From contig JAFXXX010000019.1 of the NCBI GenBank assembly GCA_017542065.1, positions 62,001 through 126,000 on the forward strand: DNA of 64,000 nucleotides. Direction: 5' to 3'. Below are positions 1-9,529 of this stretch, piece after piece. Positions within the stretch are counted from its first letter, which is position 1. Each line of letters begins with the position of its first letter. The notes below the pieces were generated by a model, which saw only the letters and a list, made by a program, of their open reading frames with translations, was not told the DNA's origin and made no database searches. This DNA is from Bacilli bacterium. GTDB taxonomy: Bacteria > Bacillota_I > Bacilli_A > RF39 > UBA660. A program made the position numbers and the translations under genes.

Positions 1-1
1 T

Positions 2-361
2 GGTCAAGATGAAGTATATTATGTATTAGTATTTAAAAAGAAAGATTCTTCAGAATACTACACATTTATTAAAACTTTAATAGAAAATAATTATAAAGTA
101 TTCTATGTAGATTTGAATAATGAAGATAATATATTCTTAAAAGAACCAAATGAAACAGGTTTAACAATATCAAAAGATAGATTTATTAAAGTTAATAATC
201 ATGATTTTGAATTCTATGTTGATGGTAAAGAATTTATTTTAAAAGAATTAAGATCTGAAACTAATGAAGTTATTAAACAAAATACTTTAAGAAAAATAGA
301 AGAAGAAAACAAGAAAATAGAAGAAAATGAGCAAAATGTTGAAAATACATCAAATGAGTAG
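2..361 (+). CDS. C-terminal part of an unknown protein, possibly thioredoxin-like
   Basis: The reading frame is open from the left edge of the window, so the gene starts upstream and only about 119 C-terminal residues are visible. An internal Met at position 113 is not a likely start, because coding-like sequence precedes it in frame. The visible part has alternating beta/alpha character (YYVLVFKK, then FIKTLIENN, then YKVFYVDLNN), then a short beta hairpin (FEFYVDGKEFIL). It ends in a charged Glu/Lys/Asn-rich tail. That order resembles the second half of a thioredoxin fold, but no CxxC motif is visible here, so the assignment is tentative. The T-box promoter begins inside its 3' end. Confidence 0.6.
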   Translation, partial: GQDEVYYVLVFKKKDSSEYYTFIKTLIENNYKVFYVDLNNEDNIFLKEPNETGLTISKDRFIKVNNHDFEFYVDGKEFILKELRSETNEVIKQNTLRKIEEENKKIEENEQNVENTSNE

Positions 362-367
362 TATAAT
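339..367 (+). promoter_or_regulatory. Sigma-A-type promoter for the valine T-box operon
   Basis: TTGAAA at 339-344, a 17-base spacer and TATAAT at 362-367. It overlaps the stop codon of the preceding gene and would start transcription near 374, just before T-box stem I. Confidence 0.8.
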
Positions 368-373
368 ACACTT

Positions 374-605
374 AATGAAGCGATGAATAAGAGGAGTATA
401 TTACTTAGTAATTATTAGAGATGAAAAGTCACTGGCTGAAAGCTTTTCTTAATAAAAGGTAATTGAAGGTAGCTTAGGAGCTTATTAATTGAACTAATAG
501 TAAATTAATACGTTAACTTACGTTACAGTTTTAAGGTAATAGAAATATTACGAATTAAGGTGGTACCACGACTAGATTGTCCTTTTAGATGACTAGTCTT
601 TTTTG
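374..605 (+). promoter_or_regulatory. T-box leader (valine, specifier GUA) with terminator
   Basis: The antiterminator signature AAGGTGGTACCACG is present at about 557-570. It is followed by the competing terminator GACTAG (570-575) / CTAGTC (593-598) and a T run. Stem I shows AGTA on its 5' side and GAA-G-GTA on the 3' side, with GTA at 469-471. By comparison with the GAA-A-GGC-A arrangement of the glyQS T-box, the specifier codon is GUA (Val). This matches valS two genes downstream. Uncharged tRNA-Val should allow read-through into the metalloprotease-like gene and valS. Confidence 0.93.
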
Positions 606-621
606 TTTTAAGGAGGTAATT

Positions 622-1533
622 ATGGGTGTTGAAGATATTATTAAAAAGCATAATTATACTAAAGATATTTCAGTATTTCTAGAAAAAACATACCCTGAAT
701 TAGTAGCAAATATAGGTAATGAACAATTAATATATAATGCATTAATGGATTGTAAAATAGTTCTAACTGATAATTTATATACTTGCTTAAAAGGATATGG
801 TTTTTTAGGAAATACAAAAGATGAAGGTTTAGTTTCTTTTGAAACACTAAAAATATGTTCAGGTGTATATCATTCAGAACCAGAAATTAAATATGAAAAA
901 GGGCTAAATCAATATACATTAGAAGGTGTTAATAGAATAGTAGCAATTAATGCATCATCTTTAAATTTAGAGATTTATAAAGCTGCTTTAATTCATGAAC
1001 TAGGGCATTTAATTAAATCATATAATAATGAATGGACTATAAAAGGTGATACAATCATTGAAAGATCTGGATTAATTACTAGAATATATCAATTACATGA
1101 AAAAAATGGAGTAGTAACTAAATCTCTATGGAGTGAAACAGGTGTTGGTTTAGAAGAAGGATTTAATGCTGTTTTAGAAGATGAAGTAACATCTAAAGTA
1201 ATTGGTAAACCATATTTCTCAAACGGATATAAAGCATTAAAAGAAATAGCTAGATTAGTAATAAATTTAGTACCTGGGATACACGAAGTAATAAAAGAAG
1301 CACAAATTTATCATGATAATACAAGACTAGATAGTAAACTTGGTCAAACATTTTATGACTTACAAGAAATAACTGATACTATATATCCTATGATAGTTAA
1401 AATGTCAGATATGAATACACCTAAATATGAAAGGCATAAAATTTCTGAAAATGTTATTAAAATATTAAATGATAGATTTAAAGTAATAATTGATGAATTA
1501 AAATCTGTAGGGCAAAGTTCTATAGAATATTAG
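622..1533 (+). CDS. HELGH zinc-metalloprotease-like protein in the valS operon
   Basis: I place the start at ATG 622, seven bases after AAGGAGG (610-616). An upstream in-frame ATG at 589 lies inside the T-box terminator and is rejected. The product is 303 aa and has no signal peptide, so it is probably cytosolic. A HExxH motif (LIHELGHLIK) sits near residue 133 and is followed about 50 residues later by EEGFNAVLEDE, a plausible third zinc ligand, as in gluzincin-type peptidases. I do not recognise a named family. It lies directly between the valine T-box and valS (15 bases to the valS start), so it should be induced when tRNA-Val charging falls. A peptidase there could recycle amino acids, but that role is inference. 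Confidence 0.8.
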   Translation: MGVEDIIKKHNYTKDISVFLEKTYPELVANIGNEQLIYNALMDCKIVLTDNLYTCLKGYGFLGNTKDEGLVSFETLKICSGVYHSEPEIKYEKGLNQYTLEGVNRIVAINASSLNLEIYKAALIHELGHLIKSYNNEWTIKGDTIIERSGLITRIYQLHEKNGVVTKSLWSETGVGLEEGFNAVLEDEVTSKVIGKPYFSNGYKALKEIARLVINLVPGIHEVIKEAQIYHDNTRLDSKLGQTFYDLQEITDTIYPMIVKMSDMNTPKYERHKISENVIKILNDRFKVIIDELKSVGQSSIEY

Positions 1534-1548
1534 AAAGGAAGAATAAAA

Positions 1549-4080
1549 ATGTTAGATACAAAATATAATCATATTGAAATAGAAAAAGATAAATATAATA
1601 ATTGGAAAGATAAAGGTTATTTTAAAGCTGATAGTGATTCAACAAAACCAGCTTATTGTATAGTTATACCTCCACCAAATGTTACAGGTAAATTACATAT
1701 TGGACATGCTTATGATACTGCTATTCAAGATGCAATCATAAGATATAAAAGAATGAAAGGTTTTGATGCATTATGGCTACCTGGAATGGACCATGCAGCT
1801 ATTGCAACAGAAGCTAAAGTAGTTAAAAAACTAAAAGACATGGGTATTGATAAATATGAGTTTGGAAGAGAAAACTTTCTTGAAGCTTGTTGGGATTGGA
1901 CTCATGAATATAGTGATAACATTAGAAGCCAATGGGCAGGTTTAGGTTTATCAGTAGACTACTCTAGAGAAAGATTTACTTTAGATGAAGATTTAAACTA
2001 TGCAGTTAGAAAAGTATTCGTAGATTATTATAACGAAGGATTAATCTATAAAGGTGAAAAGATAATTAACTGGGATCCTGCTGCTAAAACAGCATTATCT
2101 AACGAAGAAGTTGAATACTCAGAAGAAAAGAGTGCTTTCTATCATTTAAAATATCAATTAGAAGGTTCTGATAAATACTTAGATGTAGCTACAACAAGAC
2201 CAGAAACATTATTTGGTGATACTGCTGTTGCAGTTAATGAAAAAGATGAAAGATATAAAGACTTTGTTGGCAAGAATGTTATTCTTCCAATTATGAATAA
2301 ACCAATACCAGTTATTACAGATGAACATGCTGATATGGAAAAAGGAACAGGTTGTGTTAAAATTACTCCTGCTCATGATCCTAACGACTTTGAAGTAGGT
2401 AATAGACATAACTTAGAAAGAATAATCATCATGAATGATGATGCTACTATGAATGAAAACGTTCCAGAAAAATATCAAGGAATGACTAGAGAAGAGTGCC
2501 GTGACGCAGTTCTTGAAGATTTAAAAGAACAAGGATTACTTTTAGAAGTTGAACCACTTGTTCACGAAGTAGGTCATTCACAAAGAACTGGTGTAATGGT
2601 TGAACCAATGGTAAAAGAACAATGGTTTGTTAAAATGGGACCACTTGCAGAAAAAGTTCTTAGATTCCAAGACGATAAAGATAAGAAAATAAACTTTGTA
2701 CCAAAAAGATTTGAAAAGATACTTCGTCACTGGATGAATATATCTTATGACTGGTGTATATCTAGACAACTTTGGTGGGGTCATAGAATTCCAGCTTGGT
2801 ATAAAGATGATCAAATTTATGTTGGAATGGAAGCTCCAGAAGGTGAAGGATGGGTACAAGATGAAGATGTACTAGATACTTGGTTCTCATCAGCTTTATG
2901 GCCATTCTCAACACTAGGTTGGCCAAATCAAACTAAAGATTTAGAAAGATATTTCCCAACTGATTGTTTAGTAACAGGTTATGATATTATATTCTTCTGG
3001 GTAGCAAGAATGGCTTTCCAATCAGAATATTTAACAGATAATAGACCATTTAAAGATTGTGTTATTCATGGCCTAATTAGAGATAAAAACGGTGTTAAAA
3101 TGAGTAAATCTCTAGGTAACACAATAGATCCATTTGAAATGATAGAAAAATATGGAGCAGATTCACTAAGATTCTATTTAACTACTGGTGGTGCTATGGG
3201 ATTAGATCTTAACTTTGATGAAGTTAAATTAACATCTACATGGAACTTTATAAATAAAGTATGGAATGCATCTAGATTCGTTTTAATGAATATAGAAGAT
3301 TTAACATCAATAGAATTAAAAGATTTATCTAATGAAGATAAATGGATATTAACTAAGTATGAAAATACTATTAAAAATGTAACTAAATACATGGATAAAT
3401 ATGACTTTAATTTAGCAGGTAATGAAATATATGATTTCACATGGAATTATTTCTGTGATTATTATATTGAAATGGCTAAATATTCATTAGATAAAGAATC
3501 TACTAAATCAACTTTATGTTATGTACTTCTTGGTATCATGAAAATGCTTCATCCATTTATGCCATTTGTAACTGAAGAAATCTATCAAATCTGTCCAGTT
3601 AAAGATGCTGAAAGTATTATGATATCTACATATCCAGAATATGATAAAGCATTAGTATTTACTAAAGAAGAAAAGATAGTAGATGATCAAATAGATTTTA
3701 TGAAGAAATTTAGAAATATTAAAGCAGAAAATAATATGACTAAAGACTTAAAAGTATTATTTGAAGACTCAGAATATAATGATTTAGTTATTAAAGTTCT
3801 AAGATTAACTGATAACCTAGTAAACTCAGACTTAGATATTAAATCATATCCAGTTTCATCTAATAATATTAAAGCTACTATATATTTTGAGAAAGAAGAA
3901 ACTAAAGAAGATATAGAAAACAAACAAAAGCAAATTGAAGAATTAAAGGCATCTATTGCTAGAAGAGAAAAACTATTATCTAATGAAAACTATGTTTCTA
4001 AAGCTCCTAGTAATATAGTAGAAATGGATAGGGTAAAATTAGAAGAAGAAAAAAACAAACTAGAAGAATTACTAAAATAA
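1549..4080 (+). CDS. valS: Valyl-tRNA synthetase
   Basis: Class I aminoacyl-tRNA synthetase that charges tRNA-Val in the cytosol. The HIGH signature is in NVTGKLHIGHAYD (about residue 50) and the KMSKS signature is in GVKMSKSLGN (about 515). The editing (CP1) domain contains TTRPETLFGDTAV and KGTGCVKITPAHDPNDFE. The C-terminus ends in a Lys/Glu-rich coiled coil (about residues 775-843), typical of ValS. The length of 843 aa is near the bacterial norm (about 880). SD AAAGGAAG precedes the ATG. Expression should follow the upstream valine T-box. Confidence 0.98.
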   Translation: MLDTKYNHIEIEKDKYNNWKDKGYFKADSDSTKPAYCIVIPPPNVTGKLHIGHAYDTAIQDAIIRYKRMKGFDALWLPGMDHAAIATEAKVVKKLKDMGIDKYEFGRENFLEACWDWTHEYSDNIRSQWAGLGLSVDYSRERFTLDEDLNYAVRKVFVDYYNEGLIYKGEKIINWDPAAKTALSNEEVEYSEEKSAFYHLKYQLEGSDKYLDVATTRPETLFGDTAVAVNEKDERYKDFVGKNVILPIMNKPIPVITDEHADMEKGTGCVKITPAHDPNDFEVGNRHNLERIIIMNDDATMNENVPEKYQGMTREECRDAVLEDLKEQGLLLEVEPLVHEVGHSQRTGVMVEPMVKEQWFVKMGPLAEKVLRFQDDKDKKINFVPKRFEKILRHWMNISYDWCISRQLWWGHRIPAWYKDDQIYVGMEAPEGEGWVQDEDVLDTWFSSALWPFSTLGWPNQTKDLERYFPTDCLVTGYDIIFFWVARMAFQSEYLTDNRPFKDCVIHGLIRDKNGVKMSKSLGNTIDPFEMIEKYGADSLRFYLTTGGAMGLDLNFDEVKLTSTWNFINKVWNASRFVLMNIEDLTSIELKDLSNEDKWILTKYENTIKNVTKYMDKYDFNLAGNEIYDFTWNYFCDYYIEMAKYSLDKESTKSTLCYVLLGIMKMLHPFMPFVTEEIYQICPVKDAESIMISTYPEYDKALVFTKEEKIVDDQIDFMKKFRNIKAENNMTKDLKVLFEDSEYNDLVIKVLRLTDNLVNSDLDIKSYPVSSNNIKATIYFEKEETKEDIENKQKQIEELKASIARREKLLSNENYVSKAPSNIVEMDRVKLEEEKNKLEELLK

Positions 4081-4096
4081 TCTTCTAGTTTTTTCT
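4060..4096 (+). terminator. Intrinsic terminator of the valS operon
   Basis: CTAGAAGA (4060-4067) pairs with TCTTCTAG (4081-4088) and is followed by a T run. The left arm is formed by the last valS codons, so the stop codon lies in the loop. Confidence 0.85.
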
Positions 4097-4136
4097 TTTA
4101 AATTATGTTATAATTTTTTTAGAAAGTAGGGATAAT

Positions 4137-6497
4137 ATGAAATTTTGTACTAACTGTGGTAACAAACTTAGTCCAAGTAATAAGTTTTGTACTAACTGCG
4201 GAAAAGAAATCAAAAAAGATACTCCTAAGAAGGTAGTTAAAGAAGTTAAAGAACCAAAAGAATTTAACGTAAATAATCTTATTCTTTATGTAGGTGTATC
4301 TTTAGTTATTTTAGCAACATTAATATTTGCTATTTGTACTTGGGAAAATATGAGTGGATTATTTAAGATTTCATTCTTAACATTTGAAACTTTATTATTC
4401 TTTATTATTTCATTTACATTTGCAAAAATAAAGAATAACGGATTATCAAAAGCATTTTATTTACTTGCTGTTATGATGATTCCAATAATTCTATATACAA
4501 TTCCAGTATATAGTTTACTTGGAGATTATCTATCATATAAAGGAGCAGGTATATTCGTATATCTAGCAATATCAAATTTACTTTGTGCTGGAATATATTT
4601 CATGTCATATATGCTTCTTAGAACTAAAGCATTTACATTTATATCATATACATTCGTATATGGAACTTTAGTATCTATATTCTTAGCATTTGAAAAGAGT
4701 ATATCATTCTTATTAATATCTAGTTTAGTATTTGTATTACTTGTTATAATACTTAACTTTATTTTAAGAAAAGATTCATTCTTTAAAAGATCACTTACAA
4801 TGTTTACAAGTATTTTATTTTCATTACTTAGTATATTTATGGTAGGTGCTTTATATGTAGAATTTAATAATAGTATTATTAAGAGTTTTGATACTATTAA
4901 CTTAAATCTAATACTAATTACAGTATTATTTATAGCAAATACATTCGTATTTATTTATCAAAATAGAAAATCTATTTACACATATGTATCTCCATTTGTA
5001 GTACTTCCAAATATGTTAGTTATACTTGGTTGTATGATTGAAGACGCTAGACTTGGTATTTGTTTATTTGCAGGTATTTCACTTGTTATATATATTGCAT
5101 TCTTATTATTTAAGAATAAATATTTAAATATTACATCAAAGATTATAACTTATGTAGCATTATATCTATTTACTTTAGGTATTCTATTTACAATGGATTA
5201 TGATTCAGATATGTATTTAGCTTTAGCTATAGTAGGAGCTATTACACTTGGATTTAATATTATTAATAGATATCTAGAAAAATTTAAATGGGTATCAGAT
5301 TCACTTATTCCACTTGCATGTATATTCATTGTATATGGACTAATTAGAACATTTATAGATTTCCCTAATGTATTTATAGTATTATTACTTGCATCTATTT
5401 ATTTAGTTACTTATATGTTCTTAAAAGCATTTAATAAACCTATAAATAAAATATATTATTTATATGCATTAGCATCTATGATAGTAGCTATGTTTATGTG
5501 TACATATTCGACTGGAGCTATATATATAATATTCTTAAATGTATTACTATTAATATTATTTATATTTGTTTCATTCATGGAAAAAATAAGTGCTGTAAAT
5601 ATTATTACATTTATAGTTCTTGCAATATCTTTATTAAAGATCAGATTATTATTTGATATAGATGAAAGAATAATATTTGCATCAATATCATTAATATCTA
5701 TAGTAGTAGGTATAATTCTTAGAAATACAAATAAAGTATTAAGTAAGTTCTACTTATATTCAGGACAAATATTATCATTAATACTTTCATTAACTATTTC
5801 ATCATATACTCAATATATAGTAACAGCTTTAATTGGAGTATTATTTGTTATTAACTTTATATCAATTTGTTTATTTAATAACTCTAAACCATTTAGAATT
5901 ATTGCAGAAATGGTTGGATTAATACTAATATTCTTAATTATTAATTCTGTTATTGAAATAACATTATTTAGTACAATAATTACATTATTTGTATATATGA
6001 CAGTTCTAGTAATATTTGGTTTAACTGGTAAAGAAAAAGCCGGAACTAATATAATTCTATCAACTGTATGTTTAATACCATATTATGATTATGTATTTAA
6101 TAGTGGTAATACTTTTGGAATAACTAATCAATTAGTTATACTTCCATTTATAGTATATCTATTTGTATTAGCATTCTACTTCAAGATGAATGATAAGACT
6201 AGATTCCATGTTATATTATGGCCACTTCTAGTATTATCTACAATAGCTATTAATACTACAACAGTAGGTGTTATATTTGCATTAACACTTGCTCTTGGAT
6301 ATATCTTTATAGGTATTATTAAGAAATATAGATATTTAGTTACATATGGTATTATCTATATGTTTGTAACATTAGTAATAGAACTAATGAAACTATTTAA
6401 TAACTTGGCTTTATTAATTGCAGTTTTAGCAATAGGATTAATCTTAATACTATATGTAGTTATTAATGAAGTTTATAAGAGTAAAAAGAATAAGTAA
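4137..6497 (+). CDS. Zinc-ribbon protein with about 20 membrane segments, unknown function
   Basis: This 786-aa product starts with a double CxxC zinc ribbon (FCTNCGNKL and FCTNCGKEI, residues 3-24). A short charged linker follows (about 25-50), then a very hydrophobic region to the C-terminus with roughly 20 predicted membrane helices. The layout resembles zinc-ribbon plus DUF2157-like integral membrane proteins of Bacillota, but I cannot assign a family or activity. A basic KSKKNK tail ends the protein. It has its own extended -10 promoter (TG-T-TATAAT at 4106-4114), with the start only about 22 bases downstream, and its own terminator. It therefore appears to be a single-gene unit. Confidence 0.85.
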   Translation: MKFCTNCGNKLSPSNKFCTNCGKEIKKDTPKKVVKEVKEPKEFNVNNLILYVGVSLVILATLIFAICTWENMSGLFKISFLTFETLLFFIISFTFAKIKNNGLSKAFYLLAVMMIPIILYTIPVYSLLGDYLSYKGAGIFVYLAISNLLCAGIYFMSYMLLRTKAFTFISYTFVYGTLVSIFLAFEKSISFLLISSLVFVLLVIILNFILRKDSFFKRSLTMFTSILFSLLSIFMVGALYVEFNNSIIKSFDTINLNLILITVLFIANTFVFIYQNRKSIYTYVSPFVVLPNMLVILGCMIEDARLGICLFAGISLVIYIAFLLFKNKYLNITSKIITYVALYLFTLGILFTMDYDSDMYLALAIVGAITLGFNIINRYLEKFKWVSDSLIPLACIFIVYGLIRTFIDFPNVFIVLLLASIYLVTYMFLKAFNKPINKIYYLYALASMIVAMFMCTYSTGAIYIIFLNVLLLILFIFVSFMEKISAVNIITFIVLAISLLKIRLLFDIDERIIFASISLISIVVGIILRNTNKVLSKFYLYSGQILSLILSLTISSYTQYIVTALIGVLFVINFISICLFNNSKPFRIIAEMVGLILIFLIINSVIEITLFSTIITLFVYMTVLVIFGLTGKEKAGTNIILSTVCLIPYYDYVFNSGNTFGITNQLVILPFIVYLFVLAFYFKMNDKTRFHVILWPLLVLSTIAINTTTVGVIFALTLALGYIFIGIIKKYRYLVTYGIIYMFVTLVIELMKLFNNLALLIAVLAIGLILILYVVINEVYKSKKNK

Positions 6498-6515
6498 TGC
6501 TTATTCTTTTTTATT
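6483..6515 (+). terminator. Intrinsic terminator
   Basis: AAAAGAATAAG / CTTATTCTTTT hairpin with a T run. It overlaps the stop codon of the zinc-ribbon membrane protein. Confidence 0.85.
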
Positions 6516-6564
6516 GTAATAAATACATATATTTGATATAATTTTTATGTGGAAGTGATTTTAT

Positions 6565-8271
6565 ATGAAATTAAAAAATAGTTATTTTTATACTATTAGA
6601 GAAAACATAAAAGATGAAGATAGTGTATCTGGTAACTTACTTGTTAGAGCTGGTATGCTTAAGAAAACTTCATCTGGTATATATATGTTTATGCCACTTG
6701 GATATAAAGTATTAGAAAATATACAAAAGATAATTAAAGAAGAAATGGATAATGCTGGTGCATCAGAACTTCTTATGCCTGCATTAATACCTGCTGATGT
6801 ATATGCTAGTTCTAATAGATTAGATGCATTTGGTAAAGATATGTTTAGATTAAACGATAGATTTAATAAAAATTATTGTTTAGGTCCTACACATGAAGAA
6901 TTATTTACTATAGCAGCTAAATGCAAAGTAAATTCATATTCTGATTTACCATTTACTCTATACCAAATACAAACTAAATTTAGAGATGAACCAAGACCAA
7001 GATATGGACTTATAAGAGTTAGAGAATTCTTAATGAAAGATGCATATTCATTTGATAAAGATGAAGAATCATTAGATAAGAGTTATACAGCTATGTTTAA
7101 TGCTTATAAGAAAATATTTGGTAGATTAGGTATAGACTATAAAATAGTTAGATCTGATGTTGGTGCTATGGGTGGTTCTTTATCAGAAGAATTCCAAGCT
7201 ATTACAGATATTGGAGAAGATACTTTAGTACTTTGTGATAGATGTGATTTTGCATCTAACATGGATGTATGTGAATGTGTACATGTAGAAGATAAATCAA
7301 GCGAAACTCCTTTAGAAAAAGATTTAGTTCTTACAAAAGACGCATATACTAGAGAAAAATTAATAGAATGCTTACCAGAAGCTAAAACTAAAGAAGTTAA
7401 AACATTAATATATAAAACAGCTGAAGATAAATATTATGCAGTTATGCTTAAAGAAGAATCAGTTGTTAATGAAAGTAAACTTTGTAAATTACTTAATACT
7501 ACTTCAGTAGAACTTGCTGAAAAAGAAGTAGTAGAAAAGAACTTAGGAACATATATTGGATTTGTTGGACCAATTAATTTAAGTATTCCAGTAGTTATGG
7601 ATAATGAAGTATCCAATATGGTTAACTTTGTAGTAGGTGCTAATAAGAAAGACTATCACTATAAGAATGTTAATTTAAGTGATTTTGAAGTAGCTATTAC
7701 AGGAGATATTAGAAATGTTAAAGAATCAGATGTATGTCCTAATTGTGAAGGCAAATTAACATTTAAAAAAGGTATTGAAATAGGTAATACATTTAAACTT
7801 GGAACTAAATACTCTAAAGCATTAGATTTACTATATCAAGATAAAGATAATAGTTTAAAACCTGTTGTTATGGGATGTTATGGTATTGGTGTTGGAAGAT
7901 GTTTAGCATCAATAGTAGAACAAAGATCTGATGAAAAAGGTATTATATGGCCTATGAATATAGCACCATATAAAGTAGCTATAGTAGTTATTGATACATT
8001 AAATGTAGATCAAATGGATGCTGCTAATCATTTATATCAAGAATTAACAGATTTAGGTATAGAAACTATCTTAGATGATAGAGATGTTAGACCTGGTGTT
8101 AAATTTAATGATATGGATTTAATTGGTATTCCAATTAGAATTACTATAGGTAAGAAAATAGTAGATCATATAGTAGAAATGAAAAGAAGAAATTCTGATG
8201 AAGTTAAAGAAGTTTCTATATTTGATGTAGTATATAATATGCAAGATATAATAGAAGAAGAAAATATATAG
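6565..8271 (+). CDS. proS: Prolyl-tRNA synthetase (bacterial type with editing domain)
   Basis: Class II synthetase charging tRNA-Pro, 568 aa, the usual bacterial length. Motif 1 region is MPLGYKVLENI. Motif 2 is in FRDEPRPRYGLIRVREF (about residues 138-155). The inserted YbaK-like editing domain lies at about 230-385 (for example YAVMLKEESVVNESKL). Motif 3 is in MGCYGIGVGRCL (about 437). A GxxFKLGTKYS element precedes motif 3. An extended -10 (TG-A-TATAAT) lies about 25 bases before the ATG. Two unknown genes follow closely and may be co-transcribed. Confidence 0.98.
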   Translation: MKLKNSYFYTIRENIKDEDSVSGNLLVRAGMLKKTSSGIYMFMPLGYKVLENIQKIIKEEMDNAGASELLMPALIPADVYASSNRLDAFGKDMFRLNDRFNKNYCLGPTHEELFTIAAKCKVNSYSDLPFTLYQIQTKFRDEPRPRYGLIRVREFLMKDAYSFDKDEESLDKSYTAMFNAYKKIFGRLGIDYKIVRSDVGAMGGSLSEEFQAITDIGEDTLVLCDRCDFASNMDVCECVHVEDKSSETPLEKDLVLTKDAYTREKLIECLPEAKTKEVKTLIYKTAEDKYYAVMLKEESVVNESKLCKLLNTTSVELAEKEVVEKNLGTYIGFVGPINLSIPVVMDNEVSNMVNFVVGANKKDYHYKNVNLSDFEVAITGDIRNVKESDVCPNCEGKLTFKKGIEIGNTFKLGTKYSKALDLLYQDKDNSLKPVVMGCYGIGVGRCLASIVEQRSDEKGIIWPMNIAPYKVAIVVIDTLNVDQMDAANHLYQELTDLGIETILDDRDVRPGVKFNDMDLIGIPIRITIGKKIVDHIVEMKRRNSDEVKEVSIFDVVYNMQDIIEEENI

Positions 8272-8292
8272 TTTTCTTCCTGGAGGTTTGGA

Positions 8293-8742
8293 ATGGATGA
8301 AATGTATGTAGAAGTAGTAGATAAAGAATATGATTTCTTATGTTTATTATTATCAGTTAGACGCCTTAATAATGATAAAGTAATAGTTAATTTTACTAAA
8401 TTAGCTAAAGATTTATTTACATATTCACAAAATAAAGAATATAAACCATTATTTAAAGATATAACTGATTGTATTAATGAAGATAAAGAATATATAGAAA
8501 TAAGAAAGTCTATAGAAAAAGCTAATAAAAATGGCTTTATTGAACTTACACCTGATGGAACTGATGATACTATAGGTATTAATATGGTTCTAGATGATGA
8601 AGCTGAATTATTAGTAAGAGATGCCGGAGAAGAAAAATTCAATTTAATGAATAAAATTGTTCAAGAATTAAAAGCTAAAAATGATACTAAAAAACCATAC
8701 ACTATGCATCCAATTAAACATAATGAAGAAAGTAATAAATAA
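8293..8742 (+). CDS. Unknown cytosolic protein, 149 aa
   Basis: The start is supported by GGAGG seven to eight bases before ATG 8293. The product is acidic and mostly helical, with no signal peptide or membrane segment and no motif that I recognise. It lies 21 bases after proS and 12 bases before the next gene, with no terminator between, so proS and both unknown genes look like one transcript. It is not an alternative frame of proS and its codon use matches its neighbours. Confidence 0.75.
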   Translation: MDEMYVEVVDKEYDFLCLLLSVRRLNNDKVIVNFTKLAKDLFTYSQNKEYKPLFKDITDCINEDKEYIEIRKSIEKANKNGFIELTPDGTDDTIGINMVLDDEAELLVRDAGEEKFNLMNKIVQELKAKNDTKKPYTMHPIKHNEESNK

Positions 8743-8754
8743 GGAGGTATTATT

Positions 8755-9462
8755 ATGAGTGAATTTGAAAGTAAAATAGAATATGAACTAAATGATCCAT
8801 ATGGATTAACTATGAAAATGAAGGACGGAACTGTAATTAATAGAGGAGAAGAAACATGGTATGATGATGATTTATTATTTGACAGTTTACAGCTATTTAA
8901 ATATCTACCTAAAGTAGAATCTTATATGTATGATAATCTCCCAAATCCTGGTGATACACAAATAGAAAGTAAAGAAATAAGATCATTACTTAGCGTAATG
9001 CATAATGAAGCATATGGTAGAAAAGTAAATAATAATGCAGGGTTAATAGAAAGTATAGTTCGTCAATATATGAAAACTATACCAGATGATCTTAGAAATA
9101 AACTTGATGTTAATAAAGCAAAAAATGAAGTTAAAGAATTTCCTAAAACACCATATGATACATTAGTAATATATGATGCATTAACATTTATTAAATACTT
9201 ATCAAAATTAGAAGATTTCATGGATGAAAACATACTTAAAAAGAATGAAGAAACTGGTTTATATGATGTTACTGTAGGTGATGTTAATACAGAATATTAT
9301 GCAATAGCAACAATGCTTAATAGAATGACTAATAAAACATATGCTAATAAAGTATATTATTACGTAAATAGAATTAATAGTATTATTAAACCAGCTATTA
9401 ATGAATTTGTTAATTCAAATGAAGAACCTGGTTATCCAACAGGATCTGGACCTAAAATGTAA
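8755..9462 (+). CDS. Unknown protein made of two related domains, 235 aa
   Basis: The start has a strong SD (AAGGAGG) seven bases upstream. I do not recognise the family. The protein contains an internal duplication. The segment beginning WYDDDLLFDSLQLFKYL (about residue 31) matches one beginning YDTLVIYDALTFIKYL (about residue 134), and both continue into a helical stretch containing LLSVMHNEAYGRKV or IATMLNRMTNKTYANKV. Two copies of a roughly 90-residue helical domain are therefore likely. It is the last gene before a terminator, in the same direction as proS and the 149-aa gene, with which it may act. Confidence 0.78.
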   Translation: MSEFESKIEYELNDPYGLTMKMKDGTVINRGEETWYDDDLLFDSLQLFKYLPKVESYMYDNLPNPGDTQIESKEIRSLLSVMHNEAYGRKVNNNAGLIESIVRQYMKTIPDDLRNKLDVNKAKNEVKEFPKTPYDTLVIYDALTFIKYLSKLEDFMDENILKKNEETGLYDVTVGDVNTEYYAIATMLNRMTNKTYANKVYYYVNRINSIIKPAINEFVNSNEEPGYPTGSGPKM

Positions 9463-9463
9463 T

Positions 9464-9493
9464 AAAAAGAAAACAAATTGTTTTCTTTTTTTA
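9464..9493 (+). terminator. Intrinsic terminator of the proS transcript
   Basis: AAAAGAAAACA / TGTTTTCTTTT hairpin followed by T residues, directly after the stop codon at 9460-9462. Confidence 0.85.
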
Positions 9494-9529
9494 ATGGATT
9501 TTTATAAATAAACAGATAATAATAAATAT

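Noticed and set aside
589..621. ATG 589 as start of the metalloprotease-like gene
   Set aside because: It lies in the T-box terminator hairpin and has no SD; ATG 622 has AAGGAGG at ideal spacing.
2209..3923. Minus-strand open frames inside valS
   Set aside because: They are antisense to a complete, conserved synthetase, with no SD or recognisable product.
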